Below, piece by piece: positions 1-8,810 of a stretch of DNA of 64,000 nt (the first letter of the stretch is position 1; every line of letters starts with the position of its first letter). The notes beneath the pieces are model-generated. The model was not told the origin of the DNA and did not search any database. It worked only from the letters and a program-made list of their open reading frames with translations. A program made the position numbers and the translations under genes. The stretch covers positions 45,641 through 109,640 of the forward strand of contig CALMUT010000079.1 of assembly GCA_937872925.1 (NCBI GenBank), read 5' to 3'. The DNA comes from an uncultured Myxococcales bacterium (lineage in GTDB: Bacteria > Myxococcota_A > Polyangia > Polyangiales > Polyangiaceae).

Positions 1-63
1 GCTACGCCACGCACACGCCGTCGCAAGGTCCGTGCCGCCTTCGTCGTCCGCTGCGATCCGCGC

Positions 64-69
64 TACCCT
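64..69 (+). promoter_or_regulatory. Putative -10 element (TACCCT) of a leaderless promoter
   Basis: TACCCT ends six bases before the ATG at 76, and no purine-rich ribosome binding site lies between. The same TANNNT-N6/7-start arrangement recurs at other genes in this window, so transcription probably begins at or next to the start codon. No clear -35 was recognised. Confidence 0.45.
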
Positions 70-75
70 CGCCCC

Positions 76-1968
76 ATGCGCAACCGCACCTTTCGCCGGG
101 CCGTCACTGCTGCCGCCCTGTGCAGCGCCACGCTGTATGCCGGCGCAGCGGGCGCGCAGAGTTTGGTGCCCGGTCCAGGCGAGGCGAATCACGACAGCGC
201 ATTGCTGCAGAAGATGGGCGGCTATGAGCGACAGGTGCACGGGATCTTGTCCCTACCCCTGGGCTGGGGACTCGAAGGTTTCGTGCCGCCAAGTCAGCGC
301 AGCGTGGTGGAGGGCTTCATCAGCACCGGGCAAAGCGACTTCAAAGCAGCCACGGGCAAGCACCCGTATGAAGTGCTGAGCGACTACGGCGAGTACGGCG
401 ATCTGGGCATGTTCGGCGGCGTGCAGGCCGCGGGCGACGCTTTCCGCTACATGGTGCTGCGCGACTCTGGAGCACCGGCAGCGGAAGTCGACGCCGCACG
501 CAAGGAGCTGCTGCGCGTGATGAAGGGGCTGCATTGGTGCCATCAGATCACTGGCGTCCCCGGAGTGGTGGTGCGTGGGCTGCGGCGCATCACGCCCGAA
601 GCCGGGGAGCCGCCCTTGCCCGGAGCCGCACCGCAAACGGTGCCCCTTTTCGATGGTAGCGGCAGTCCACAGCCTGCGAAGAAGGAACCCACATGGCGCG
701 CAGATCAGTCCGGCCAGCTGCCGTTCTTGATCTGGCTGGACGACACCAGCAAGGACCAGATCGACGGCTATGTGTTCGCCCTCGGCGCTGCCTACGATGC
801 CGCCAAAGACGATCCCAGCATTCCAAGCAGCGCGCTGCAGCCGTTGATCGACGACGCACGCGCCATTGGGCACAAGCTCCTCGAAAAACACGAGTTCATC
901 GGCAAAGAGACGGATCTGGTGCTGGTCGACGCGGACGGACGCCCGACGTCGTTTCATGATCTGAGCGCAGAGGAAGCCTCACCGGGCTTCGTGCTCGACG
1001 ATCCGGTCAACGGCTTCAATGCCCTGATGAGTCTGGGCATGATGCGCACTTTTTATCACATGACTGGCGACGAGAAGATTGGACGCTTCTATTACGAAGA
1101 GATGATCGGCAAGCGCAACTACCTGCAGGTGGCTGAGGACTCCGTCAATCTGATGTACGTGAAAGAGCAGACCAACTTCTCAAACGTGAACATGGCGTTC
1201 GTGGCCGCCTATGGAGTGCTGCGCTACGAGACGGATACCGCACTCGCCGCACACGCCCGGCGCGTGCTCGAAGACAAGCTATACGCGCCCGGCGTTTCCC
1301 GACAGGCCAAGGGGTTGAAGCAGAGCTTCTTCGACTTCATCTACGCGGGCTTCCGCACCGAAGGGTCCAAGGGCCCAGGCGCCCAAGCTGTGGCCGATGG
1401 GCTGGAGACGCTTTCCGAACTGCGCAGCGCGCCGTACTGGGACGACGCTGTCGAAAACTGCGACGCCGCGGAGATCGCGGCGCTGGCGTGCAAAGGCATC
1501 GACGGCACCCCCATCACGCTGTCCGAGAAACCCGGTCGCGGCAACTCCCTAGTCGCCACGGCGCCGCTGCCCATGCGCATCCGTCCGCCGAGCAACTTCG
1601 AGTGGCGATCGGATCCCCACGTCGTCAACGGTGGCGGCAGCACGCGCTTGAACCCGGGCGCAGAACTTCTGACTGCGTATTGGCTCGGTCGTTTGCTGCG
1701 CGCGGGGGATCTCGGCGTCGGCAACATCTCTCCACACGCGCGGCTAAAGCCCGCGGGCTGGGGCGGCGCCGGTGGTGCGAGCGGCGCCGGTGGTGCGGGC
1801 GGCGCCGGTGGGGGTAGCGCGGCTGCCGGCGAGGGCGACAGCGGGTGTGGCTGTCGCACGGCGACGCAAGGCGGAAGCTCCCTTACCCATCTCAGTGCAC
1901 TGCTGTTGCTAGCTGCCGGCCTACGCCGCAGGCGCAAGCCAGCGCTCATTCGCGCACGGCGGCGCTAG
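76..1968 (+). CDS. Secreted protein of unknown function with MYXO-CTERM-like tail
   Basis: A 630-residue protein that I do not recognise by family. Residues 1-28 form a signal peptide (RNR n-region, Ala-rich core, AGAAGAQ cleavage region). The body up to about residue 550 has no obvious membrane helix and looks globular and helical. From about residue 560 a Gly/Ala linker (GAGGASGAGG) leads into a GCGC cysteine motif, a short hydrophobic helix (LSALLLLAAGL) and an RRRRK cluster. That is the layout of the myxobacterial MYXO-CTERM sorting tail, so the protein is probably exported and processed at the C-terminus to stay at the cell surface. The start at 76 is favoured because it gives a complete signal peptide and is preceded by TACCCT at the leaderless spacing. 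The next gene begins 10 bases after the stop codon. Confidence 0.85.
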   Translation: MRNRTFRRAVTAAALCSATLYAGAAGAQSLVPGPGEANHDSALLQKMGGYERQVHGILSLPLGWGLEGFVPPSQRSVVEGFISTGQSDFKAATGKHPYEVLSDYGEYGDLGMFGGVQAAGDAFRYMVLRDSGAPAAEVDAARKELLRVMKGLHWCHQITGVPGVVVRGLRRITPEAGEPPLPGAAPQTVPLFDGSGSPQPAKKEPTWRADQSGQLPFLIWLDDTSKDQIDGYVFALGAAYDAAKDDPSIPSSALQPLIDDARAIGHKLLEKHEFIGKETDLVLVDADGRPTSFHDLSAEEASPGFVLDDPVNGFNALMSLGMMRTFYHMTGDEKIGRFYYEEMIGKRNYLQVAEDSVNLMYVKEQTNFSNVNMAFVAAYGVLRYETDTALAAHARRVLEDKLYAPGVSRQAKGLKQSFFDFIYAGFRTEGSKGPGAQAVADGLETLSELRSAPYWDDAVENCDAAEIAALACKGIDGTPITLSEKPGRGNSLVATAPLPMRIRPPSNFEWRSDPHVVNGGGSTRLNPGAELLTAYWLGRLLRAGDLGVGNISPHARLKPAGWGGAGGASGAGGAGGAGGGSAAAGEGDSGCGCRTATQGGSSLTHLSALLLLAAGLRRRRKPALIRARRR

Positions 1969-1971
1969 GCT
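1966..1971 (+). promoter_or_regulatory. Putative -10 element (TAGGCT), leaderless spacing
   Basis: TAGGCT begins on the TAG stop codon of the upstream gene and ends seven bases before the ATG at 1979. This favours ATG 1979 over the in-frame GTG at 1976, which lies only four bases from the hexamer. Confidence 0.35.
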
Positions 1972-1978
1972 CGCGGTG

Positions 1979-3139
1979 ATGAGATCCCGTCTCTCATGCC
2001 ATGAACGCGCCATTCGACGCGCGAGCAGCGTCGCGGCTCTAGCGCTGACACTTCCCGCTTGCGCAGCTGTGCCGAATCGAAGCGCACCCCAGGCAGCTTC
2101 TGCACCCACCCCCGTCGTCGTGCCCAGCGCGCAAACAGAGCCGGCGGCGCCCGTCCCCGTGGTTACTTCCGAAGCAGCACCCGGGGACCTGGAGATCCGC
2201 GAACCCGATCCGGTCGCTTGCCGCCTCAGTACCGAGACCTTCAGCACGACGCATTTGCGCTTGAGCCCAGAGGGAGAGCCCTTCGCTTCGGTGACGGATG
2301 CGCCTGCCGCGGTGGTCCTGGGCACCGGCGACGCTCCAAAAAGCGCTGTGGCGGTGCTCGACGACGGCCGCGTCCTGCTGCGCCTGATGCTCCGGGCCAA
2401 GGACACGCGGATTTACACTCGCGCGCCGACACGCTTGTTGGGTTTCCTCTTGCCCGACGCCAGTCGGTCACTGGACTGGTCCGGTGGGACCCGCGGCTCC
2501 CTTCGCCTCGGTGTCGACGCGAGCCTCTTGCTGGTTTCGCCGACGCGCGTGGAAGAAGACTTGGCGTGCGACGGGCTCACGATCACCGCGCCGAGCTTCG
2601 ACGCCCGCGCTTCCGTGACGAAACGCAAGAAGCTCCCGCTTCGTTCGGTTGCCCGTGTCGGCGCCGAGCTAGCGCTCGAGCCCGGGGGCAAGGCCGTCGC
2701 TCGCCTTCGAGACGGCGCAGAGGTTGGTGTGTTGAGCCAGAAAGGCAAGTCCACAAATGTGCTTTTGGAAGGCAACGAGTACTGGGTCGTGGGCTGGGTG
2801 GCGACGAAGGATCTGAGCACGCAGCCCTCCATGCTCGGGAAGTTTGGACGCGGTTACGGATCCGGGAGTGGTGCAAAGGCCGGGCGGCAGCTGGGACGAG
2901 CCTGCGGGGAAGACGTCGCACTCTATGGCGAGCTCGGCAAGGAGCGGCGTCGCATCGGCACCCTGCGCAGAGACACAGCGTTCCTCATCGAGACGCCCAA
3001 AGACGCCGAACACGAAGAAAGCGAGCACGTGCAAGTCACCCTGCCCTTGTCCAAGTGGCTCTGGCTGCGCCAGACCGCGAAGCTCACGGTGTACGCCGCC
3101 GACATCCGCGACTGCACAGCGCAAACCGTGAGCTACTGA
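1979..3139 (+). CDS. Putative lipoprotein of unknown function
   Basis: A 386-residue protein with an Arg-rich n-region, a hydrophobic segment (VAALALTLPAC) and a cysteine at a lipobox-like LPAC. It is therefore probably a lipid-anchored envelope protein. A Pro/Ala/Thr-rich stretch follows, then a mostly beta-looking body. The stretch VGVLSQKGKSTNVLLEGNEYWVVGWV resembles an SH3-like fold (hydrophobic strands, WVVGWV), but no family was identified with certainty. It lies ten bases after the preceding gene but may have its own -10 (TAGGCT). In-frame GTG 1976 is the alternative start. Confidence 0.8.
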   Translation: MRSRLSCHERAIRRASSVAALALTLPACAAVPNRSAPQAASAPTPVVVPSAQTEPAAPVPVVTSEAAPGDLEIREPDPVACRLSTETFSTTHLRLSPEGEPFASVTDAPAAVVLGTGDAPKSAVAVLDDGRVLLRLMLRAKDTRIYTRAPTRLLGFLLPDASRSLDWSGGTRGSLRLGVDASLLLVSPTRVEEDLACDGLTITAPSFDARASVTKRKKLPLRSVARVGAELALEPGGKAVARLRDGAEVGVLSQKGKSTNVLLEGNEYWVVGWVATKDLSTQPSMLGKFGRGYGSGSGAKAGRQLGRACGEDVALYGELGKERRRIGTLRRDTAFLIETPKDAEHEESEHVQVTLPLSKWLWLRQTAKLTVYAADIRDCTAQTVSY

Positions 3140-3327
3140 GCGGCAGAAGCGGCGACGGCGACGGCGACTGGGGCAGCGGGTCGCGCGGGATCACGCGGCA
3201 ACATCGCTAGCGGTGCTCGTGCCGGCCGGGGGCTGCTACTGCGCTCGCAGTCGGGCGGTTCGAGGGCAGGACGTGCGGTGCTTCGTTTCGCCTGGCTGCC
3301 CTCCTTCGAGGGTTCCCATGGGTCGCG

Positions 3328-3349
3328 GGCGGGTTTGGTGAAACCCGCC
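3328..3349. other. Perfect 9-bp hairpin with 4-nt loop
   Basis: GGCGGGTTT pairs exactly with AAACCCGCC around the loop GGTG. It lies about 190 bases after the stop of the upstream gene and 36 bases before the start at 3386. No T-tract follows, so it is not a standard intrinsic terminator. It could act as a transcript-end structure or as an operator for the downstream lipoprotein gene. The rest of the 3140-3385 gap shows nothing else I recognise. Confidence 0.4.
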
Positions 3350-3385
3350 GTGCCCCGTCGGCCTTCGGTGTGTCACAATTGGACC

Positions 3386-4384
3386 ATGGGCGCACGGATG
3401 GCACTGCTCGCGGCACTGGTCTTGGTCATGCAGGCATGCGGTGGCGACGAGTTCTCAGACGATAATTCCGGGGGCTCCGGAGGCGCAACGGGCGGCAGCT
3501 CCGGTAGCGGCGGTAGCTCCGGAGGCACAACGGGCGGAGCTTCGGGGAGTGGCGGCAACAGCGGAGGCGCAGGGACCGGCGGCTTTGCCGGTGACGCCAG
3601 CGCGGGCGACGCCGCGGTCGAGGCGAGCGTGGACGCGGGGCCGCAACCTATCGTGGTGGTTCAAACATCGCCGACCAAGCTCAGCATGGCCCCCGGCGAG
3701 CTGACTTCCACCATCACGCTTTCTACGACTCCCACGGCTGGCAATTCGATCATCGTCGGCGTGACCTGCATCAGCGACCACGGCGTTGTGGTCGCTGACG
3801 GCGGCGGCACGATTACCAACGGCGACTGCCTGATGCCCACAGGTTCCGTCACCGACAACCGGGGCAACAGCTACACGCAGGTGGTCCAAGGCTCACCCAT
3901 CAAATCCAGCCACCAAGCAGCGCGCGGCTACATCTTCATTGCGCAGGGCATCGCAGCCCCCAGCGGCGCCTTCACGATCCAGGTCGACCCGGAAGGCAAC
4001 TCCGGCGGTCAGGGCATCGCATGGGGCGCCATCGAAGTCTCGGGCTTGAGCGCAGCGCCGAGCCTGGACGCCACAGGCTACACCGCCTCCGCCAGCGGAA
4101 CCGCGACGACCGCAGCAACCTTCCAAGCCACCACCCAGGCCAACGAACTCGCCGTCGCGGTGCTGTCAATCCGGCACAACTCGGTCAACGCGGGCATCAC
4201 GCACGACAGCACCTGGGTTCCGCGACATCTCCACCAGGACTCGGTCAATGGGCCCCCCGCGCACTCGATGGTTTCCAAGATCCTGACCAGCACGGGAACC
4301 TGCAGCCACGCGTGGACGCACGAAGTGCCAAGCCGGGGCGCGGCGGGTTTGATCGCGACATTCAAAGGCGTTGTCACGGACTGA
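3386..4384 (+). CDS. Gly/Ser-linker lipoprotein with a beta-sandwich-like body
   Basis: A 332-residue lipoprotein. Its signal peptide (MGARMALLAALVLVMQAC) ends in a lipobox cysteine at residue 18. A long linker of GGS/GGA/SGS units runs to about residue 75. The remaining body is Thr/Ser/Gly-rich and looks like beta structure, with AGNSIIVGVTC, VTDNRGNSYTQV and AIEVSGLS. These are motifs I associate with secreted adhesion or carbohydrate-binding-like domains of environmental bacteria; no catalytic motif is seen. ATG 3386 is chosen over upstream in-frame starts because it begins the signal peptide. A CACAAT element lies six bases upstream, a weak match to the leaderless pattern. The gene converges on the next one. 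Confidence 0.85.
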   Translation: MGARMALLAALVLVMQACGGDEFSDDNSGGSGGATGGSSGSGGSSGGTTGGASGSGGNSGGAGTGGFAGDASAGDAAVEASVDAGPQPIVVVQTSPTKLSMAPGELTSTITLSTTPTAGNSIIVGVTCISDHGVVVADGGGTITNGDCLMPTGSVTDNRGNSYTQVVQGSPIKSSHQAARGYIFIAQGIAAPSGAFTIQVDPEGNSGGQGIAWGAIEVSGLSAAPSLDATGYTASASGTATTAATFQATTQANELAVAVLSIRHNSVNAGITHDSTWVPRHLHQDSVNGPPAHSMVSKILTSTGTCSHAWTHEVPSRGAAGLIATFKGVVTD

Positions 4385-4425
4385 AGCGCAAGGCAGCACG
4401 CCCACCCCGTAGGTCAAAATTGGCT

Positions 4426-4450
4426 GCACGCGGGGACCCCGCCGGCGTGC
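4426..4450. terminator. Possible bidirectional terminator hairpin
   Basis: GCACGC at 4426-4431 pairs with GCGTGC at 4445-4450 around a GC-rich loop, in the 67-base gap between two convergent genes. There is no T-run, so the call rests mainly on position and pairing. Confidence 0.3.
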
Positions 4451-4451
4451 C

Positions 4452-5132
4452 TCAAGGCGCGAACTGATCGCCGTCCACCACGCTCATGCTGAAGCTTCCG
4501 TCCACACTCGTGGGGCAGGTGGCGCCACCGCCAACCGCGGTGAAACCCGTGAATGAGAAGCTGCCGACTGCCAGGCCACCGATGCCGTCGTACTGGGACA
4601 GGGTAACGGAGCCACCGCCCGCGATGCAGTTTCCGCCGGGTCGATTCCAAATCACGCTGGACTGCATTGCTCCCAACCCGTGGGGATAATCGCCCGTGGT
4701 GACGCCGTTCAAGTTCATGGATACGAAGTTCCCGAACTTCTTGGCGGAAGCATCCCACTCATAGTGCAATAGAATGTTGATACCTGGCGCCCCCGTAGTG
4801 GCGAAATTCGTATACGCCGCGGCCATGATCTGTGGGTCGCATACCGCTGGGTCGGTCGTGCTTTGTGTCTCGTGGTAGGAGGTGCCGGCCCAGCTCATGG
4901 TGTCGCTGGCCAAGCAGTTCCCCCCGCCAGCTTGACCGGCCGCGCCGGAACCAGCCGCGCCACCTGTCGCCACGCCGCCAGTGCCACTGCCTGCAACACC
5001 GCCAGTGCTTCCCCCTCCGGCGCCCGCACCGCCGGCGTTGCCCCCGGTGCCGGCAGTTCCCCCGCCGCCACCGTCGCCCCCATCACACGCCACGATGAGC
5101 ACGAGACTCACCAGCACCAAGGTCTGCTTCAT
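4452..5132 (-). CDS. Gly-linker lipoprotein of unknown function
   Basis: A 226-residue lipoprotein. It starts MKQTLVLVSLVLIVAC, with the lipobox cysteine at residue 16, followed by a GGDGGGGG/TGGNAGG linker to about residue 70. The mature domain has a few cysteines (NCLASD, AVCDP, GGNCIAGG, ATCPTS) that could pair outside the cytoplasm, plus strand-rich sequence such as GSVTLSQYDGIGGL and GSFSFTGF. No family was recognised. The start at 5132 is chosen because it opens the signal peptide; the frame is open further upstream but that sequence lacks protein-like character. The gene is divergent from the PilZ gene. Confidence 0.8.
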   Translation of the reverse strand: MKQTLVLVSLVLIVACDGGDGGGGGTAGTGGNAGGAGAGGGSTGGVAGSGTGGVATGGAAGSGAAGQAGGGNCLASDTMSWAGTSYHETQSTTDPAVCDPQIMAAAYTNFATTGAPGINILLHYEWDASAKKFGNFVSMNLNGVTTGDYPHGLGAMQSSVIWNRPGGNCIAGGGSVTLSQYDGIGGLAVGSFSFTGFTAVGGGATCPTSVDGSFSMSVVDGDQFAP

Positions 5133-5312
5133 GCGAAGTATGATCGCGGTGGCGGCGCTCCGTGTCAAAAACGCGCGGGGCGAGGCAAATCTTCTTGCCT
5201 TGGGCCCTCGCGCCAGGCACCCCGGGCCTCGGGTGCGCGCGCGGCACTCCTCGTGTCGGATCCCAATTGCAGTTGGAACCCGCGGCGTCAGTGGTACTCT
5301 CGTGCCACTTCC

Positions 5313-5672
5313 ATGAGTGACGAACGCCGACAGGCTGAGAGACACACCGCGTATCTGGGCGCCGAGCTCGACCTGGGCGATGGCCCGGTGCGCAGCGCCA
5401 TCACCCACGACGGCAGCTCCACCGGATTGATGCTGCTGACACGCGCCGAGCTGGCTGCCGACCAGACGGTCACCATTCGCTGCTTCCTTGGCAAAGGCGA
5501 ACCCGTTCTGCTCACTGGCAAAGTGGTGCGCCAAGCGCCGCTTAGCGCGGAAGAGAACAGCTTGTGGCGCTCCAAAGTCGCGGTGCAGCTGGAAGAGGAA
5601 AACGCCGAGCTGGCCCAGCACTTTGCCGAGATTGGGCAGCGCCAGGCCGTGACCTACGGCGAGAAGGTCTGA
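5313..5672 (+). CDS. PilZ domain protein
   Basis: A 119-residue protein that is almost entirely one PilZ domain, the family that binds cyclic di-GMP. The N-terminal arginine motif is visible in ERRQAERH (residues 4-11) and the second motif in HDGSSTGL (about residues 35-42), matching the RxxxR and D/NxSxxG signatures. It is expected to be a cytoplasmic c-di-GMP effector acting on a partner protein; the partner cannot be told from the context. ATG 5313 places the arginine motif at the very N-terminus, as in other stand-alone PilZ proteins. TACTCT lies 12 bases upstream. The next gene starts five bases after the stop codon, so the two are probably co-transcribed. Confidence 0.8.
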   Translation: MSDERRQAERHTAYLGAELDLGDGPVRSAITHDGSSTGLMLLTRAELAADQTVTIRCFLGKGEPVLLTGKVVRQAPLSAEENSLWRSKVAVQLEEENAELAQHFAEIGQRQAVTYGEKV

Positions 5673-5677
5673 AGCGG

Positions 5678-5932
5678 ATGCACGTCAGCGTGACCGTCCA
5701 AGTGTACGGACGTGAGGTTCCCATCGACCAAGTCTCCGACAAGAAAGTCGTCGCGGCTCTGAAGGACTTGGGCAAACAAGTCGAACTCAAGCTCGACGGC
5801 CTGAGCTGCAAGACCCACAAGAAGCCTCCGGTCAACGTGCGCGTACACGTCGACGCAAAAGGCAACGCAGACATCCGCTACGACTCGTGTTGCGACGCGC
5901 TCAAAAGTAGCGTGACTGCCGCTCTCGGCTAG
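5678..5932 (+). CDS. Small protein of unknown function, in operon with PilZ gene
   Basis: An 84-residue cytoplasmic protein with no membrane segment. It has a strand-rich N-terminus (MHVSVTVQVYGREVP), a Lys-rich middle and a CKTHKKPP segment. Its C-terminus is CCDALKSSVTAALG, with adjacent cysteines that could bind metal or react with thiols. No family was recognised. It starts five bases after the PilZ gene, which suggests a shared function with c-di-GMP signalling, but this is inference from position. The last 45 coding bases have a near-identical copy at 18800-18844 (see repeat). Confidence 0.7.
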   Translation: MHVSVTVQVYGREVPIDQVSDKKVVAALKDLGKQVELKLDGLSCKTHKKPPVNVRVHVDAKGNADIRYDSCCDALKSSVTAALG

Positions 5933-5936
5933 CTCG
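5888..5936 (+). repeat. 49-bp dispersed repeat, copy A (gene 3' end)
   Basis: These 49 bases cover the last 14 codons and stop of the gene at 5678-5932. They match 18800-18848 at 47 positions. The differences are at 5907 (g against t) and 5917 (t against c). Confidence 0.85.
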
Positions 5937-5984
5937 CGGTGATCAGCGCGGCGCGCAAGAAGTTCAAGCTGCCTCGAGGAGCCC

Positions 5985-6902
5985 CTAGGGCGTCATGTTC
6001 TTGCGAGCCCAATCGGCAAACTTCGTGTATCCGCCCGGCACTGCGCGATTGGCGAGCGCTATTTTCTTCTCTGCGTCCGGACCGAAGTAGCTGTAGTCCT
6101 CCCAATAGTTCATCATTTCGCGCATCTCGTGAGACACCGGCGGATAGAAACCGTCGTAAACCTCATTCGGCACCTGCACCACCTTCAAGTTGTGGCCCAG
6201 GCCGTTCAGCGTAGTGACGACGTCGTTCCAGCTCAGCGTCTCGGCGGTCATGGACGCGTACTGACCGTTGCCTAGTTCCGACGGCTTCTCGAACGCAGCA
6301 GCAACCAATTTACCGAGCTCTCCCACGTCACCCATGTGAATGCACTTCTTCGCCGGGTCCATGGGCACCGCCCATCCCTTGCCGCCGTCCGGCAGCGCTT
6401 GCGGCGCCATCATGCTCGTCAGGTTTTGGAAGTACATGGGCGCTTCGACAAAGCTGGTGTGCTCGAAACCAGCTGACTTCACTTCCTCATCGACCAGCGC
6501 CTTCCCAGTGAAGTGACCCACGCCGTACTTCCCGCCGGAGATGGCCTTGGAGTTCGGCAGCGTGGACCACACCAAGTGGCGGACGCCGGCGGCTTTGATC
6601 GCGCGCACCGCAGCCTTGCCCTGCTCCGCTTCATTGCCGCCGGTTCCTGGGTCCCAGAAGTTGGTTACCAAAAACGCGCCGTACGCACCTTGCACAGCGC
6701 TCTTGAGGGTGTCTGGCTTGGTGATGTCGGCCGCGACTACTTCGCAGCCCTGCTTTGCGAGCTCCCGAGCCGGCTCGCTTTCGGGATTGCGCGTGAGTGC
6801 GCGAACGCCGAAGTTCTTGTTTTCCAGCAGTGCGCGCACAACCCCGCCTCCTTGCGCCCCGGTAGCCCCCACGACTGCGATGATCTTCTTTGATTCCGAC
6901 AT
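5985..6902 (-). CDS. NmrA-like NAD(P)-binding protein
   Basis: A 305-residue protein of the atypical short-chain dehydrogenase (NmrA/HSCARG) type. The N-terminal beta-strand and glycine motif IAVVGATGAQGGGVVRALL (residues 8-26) is the Rossmann dinucleotide-binding site. HLVWSTLPNSKAISGGKYG follows at the position where this family often replaces the catalytic Tyr-Lys. Members act as NAD(P)-sensing regulators or as reductases, so either role is possible. The length is normal. AAGGAAG lies six bases before the ATG, a good ribosome binding site that supports the start. The protein is cytoplasmic. It has no obvious operon partner. Confidence 0.85.
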   Translation of the reverse strand: MSESKKIIAVVGATGAQGGGVVRALLENKNFGVRALTRNPESEPARELAKQGCEVVAADITKPDTLKSAVQGAYGAFLVTNFWDPGTGGNEAEQGKAAVRAIKAAGVRHLVWSTLPNSKAISGGKYGVGHFTGKALVDEEVKSAGFEHTSFVEAPMYFQNLTSMMAPQALPDGGKGWAVPMDPAKKCIHMGDVGELGKLVAAAFEKPSELGNGQYASMTAETLSWNDVVTTLNGLGHNLKVVQVPNEVYDGFYPPVSHEMREMMNYWEDYSYFGPDAEKKIALANRAVPGGYTKFADWARKNMTP

Positions 6903-7253
6903 GCCCGACTTCCTTGTGCCTCAACCTCCGGAAGACAAGGGGGCGGTGCCCTTTTCCTTCAGCTCGCCGTGTCCTAAGATTGCGATCTTGGCCGCACTAC
7001 GACAACTTCCCATTCGCTGCGTTGCCGCACATCGCCGCCGCTTGGGCCAACTCGCGCTCGTCGTCGGTCTCGTTCTCTGCGCGGGCGCAGGGGTGGCGGG
7101 CTGCGAAGCGCGAACCATCCCGGAGCCGCGGGCACTGCAGTCCAATTCGGGGGAGTGATGAGCCGAACCCTCCCAAGCACAAGGTGTCGGTGGCAAGCGG
7201 AACCCCCGCACGAAGCTCCGCCGGCCGGGAGCCTGGAAGTCGACGTTTGCGCT
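6903..7253. other. Intergenic stretch, mostly without recognised genes
   Basis: This 351-base gap lies between the start of the NmrA-like gene and the stop of the Cys-rich lipoprotein gene. Apart from the ribosome binding site at its left edge and the possible small lipoprotein at 6988-7158, I see no gene, RNA or clear terminator in it. Confidence 0.5.
6988..7158 (+). CDS. Possible very small lipoprotein
   Basis: A 56-codon frame starting with TTG. It has a basic n-region (AAHRRRLGQ), a hydrophobic core (LALVVGLVLCAGAG) and a lipobox-like VAGC, then only 17 residues to the stop codon. TAAGAT ends seven bases before the TTG, the leaderless spacing seen elsewhere in the window. It may be a small lipoprotein or the remnant of a longer one. 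No homologue was recognised, and the TTG start weakens the call. Confidence 0.3.
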   Translation: MAALRQLPIRCVAAHRRRLGQLALVVGLVLCAGAGVAGCEARTIPEPRALQSNSGE

Positions 7254-8807
7254 CTACTCCTTGGCGCAGGGCTCGATGCAGTTGTCAGTCCCGCCGATGT
7301 CGCACACGCCTGTCACGCAGCTCGCATGCGCGACGCAGGGTTGGCCCGTGGCGATTTTCGGCTCGCATTTGTCCGAAACGCAGCGGTAACCCGCGATGCA
7401 GGACGCGACGGCCTTGACGGTGCAGACGCCGCCGGCACTGCCAGGAGCGGTGCACTGTTTAGTCGTGGCGCTACAGTACCCTTGCGCGCAACTGGTCTGA
7501 GAATCTGGGTTGCAGGGTTGACCGAGCGCGCGGGGCAGTTGGCATTCCCAGGACGTGGCCTGGTTCTGGGCGTCCAACGCCTTGGGTACACAGCGCAGTG
7601 CGTCCTCGCAGCGGTGTGGACTGAGCGGAGGAATGACGGCGGGAGAATCGTCGCCGCAGGCTTCGCCTACTTTGCCAAGAGTCTTGCAAGTGCTCTTGCC
7701 TCCGGAAGCGTGGCAGTAGAGTCCGCTTGTGCACCAATTCGAAACGCTGCAGTCCCCGCCAAGAGGCGCCGGCGCAAAACACTTGTCCTGAAAGCAACCC
7801 AGTCCGTCCGCGCACCAACCATTGAGGCACGCCTGTCCGACGCCAGGGTGGGGTTTGCAGGTACCCGTGATCCCTTGGTCAGTATCGCAGCGTTCTGTTG
7901 CGGGACAGCTACCGGTGACACAAGTGCCGCCACTGGGCGACGGCGAGACGCATTGGCCGCCCAAGCAGACCCCCGGACTGCATTGGGTTGGATACGTGCA
8001 ACTTTCCCCGGGCTTTTTCAGAGTCACGCAGTGTTGCTGGGTGGCGGATGTGAAAATGCAAGACAATCCCGGCTCGCATTGGATCGTGGAACACTCGGCG
8101 CCCTCGGCCACGTACTTCACGCACTTTCCGTTCTGGCAGTGCGCGATGGTCGGATCGCACAGATTGTCGTCGTCGCAATTGCCGCCGAGGGCGACGAATG
8201 GAGTGCATTTGCCGGGGCACGCGTCCGCCTTGCAATAGCCAGACGCGCACTCGGTCGCAAACTTGTACGGATGGCAGTCGCCGCCGGTCGGCACCGTCCC
8301 CTTGAACACGCCGTAGCACGTGCTCTTTTTCGGGGTGGACCAGTGCAAACTCGAAACGTCGGGGAAGCCATTAGCGCACACGAAGTCCTTGGCGTTGTCC
8401 AGGCACGCCGCCGCTTGCACCGGGTCGTAAGTCAGGTGACCTTTGGCGATCGCCGGCTTCGCCTGGTTGCATATGGCCTGCACGTTCTGAGTGCCCCACC
8501 AAGAACCGCAGTCATTGGGGAAGAACGTGCGACACCGCGTGAGCCAGCTGCACATCTCTTGTTCCAGAGGCGCGCAAAATTCGTCGAGGGTCACACCGGA
8601 CGGGCCATCTGTCGGTGCATCGTTCGCAGCGTCTGTGCCCGCATCGGTGCCACTGCTGCCGCCGATGCCGCTGCTTCCGCCGCTACCCGACGCTCCGCTC
8701 TGTCCTGCGCCGCCGCCCGTGGCTTTCTTCGTTCCGGAGTCGTCATCCGACGAACAGGCCGCCACCCCCAACGCAACCACCACCAAGCCCCACGCGATCT
8801 TGTGCAT
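7254..8807 (-). CDS. Cys-rich lipoprotein
   Basis: A 517-residue lipoprotein. It starts MHKIAWGLVVVALGVAAC with the lipobox cysteine at residue 18, then a KKATGGGAGQSGASGSGG linker and an Asp/Ala stretch. The mature part has many cysteines in repeated short modules of the type G-x-x-C-x(4-8)-C (for example CASGYC, CDPTIAHCQNGKC, CSPGVCLGGQC, CAQGYC). They are probably disulfide-bonded outside the cytoplasm. Such proteins are frequent in Polyangiales and have no assigned function. Frames run upstream of 8807, but the signal peptide fixes this start. An 18-bp perfect palindrome sits just upstream of the ATG. Confidence 0.85.
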   Translation of the reverse strand: MHKIAWGLVVVALGVAACSSDDDSGTKKATGGGAGQSGASGSGGSSGIGGSSGTDAGTDAANDAPTDGPSGVTLDEFCAPLEQEMCSWLTRCRTFFPNDCGSWWGTQNVQAICNQAKPAIAKGHLTYDPVQAAACLDNAKDFVCANGFPDVSSLHWSTPKKSTCYGVFKGTVPTGGDCHPYKFATECASGYCKADACPGKCTPFVALGGNCDDDNLCDPTIAHCQNGKCVKYVAEGAECSTIQCEPGLSCIFTSATQQHCVTLKKPGESCTYPTQCSPGVCLGGQCVSPSPSGGTCVTGSCPATERCDTDQGITGTCKPHPGVGQACLNGWCADGLGCFQDKCFAPAPLGGDCSVSNWCTSGLYCHASGGKSTCKTLGKVGEACGDDSPAVIPPLSPHRCEDALRCVPKALDAQNQATSWECQLPRALGQPCNPDSQTSCAQGYCSATTKQCTAPGSAGGVCTVKAVASCIAGYRCVSDKCEPKIATGQPCVAHASCVTGVCDIGGTDNCIEPCAKE

Positions 8808-8810
8808 CTT

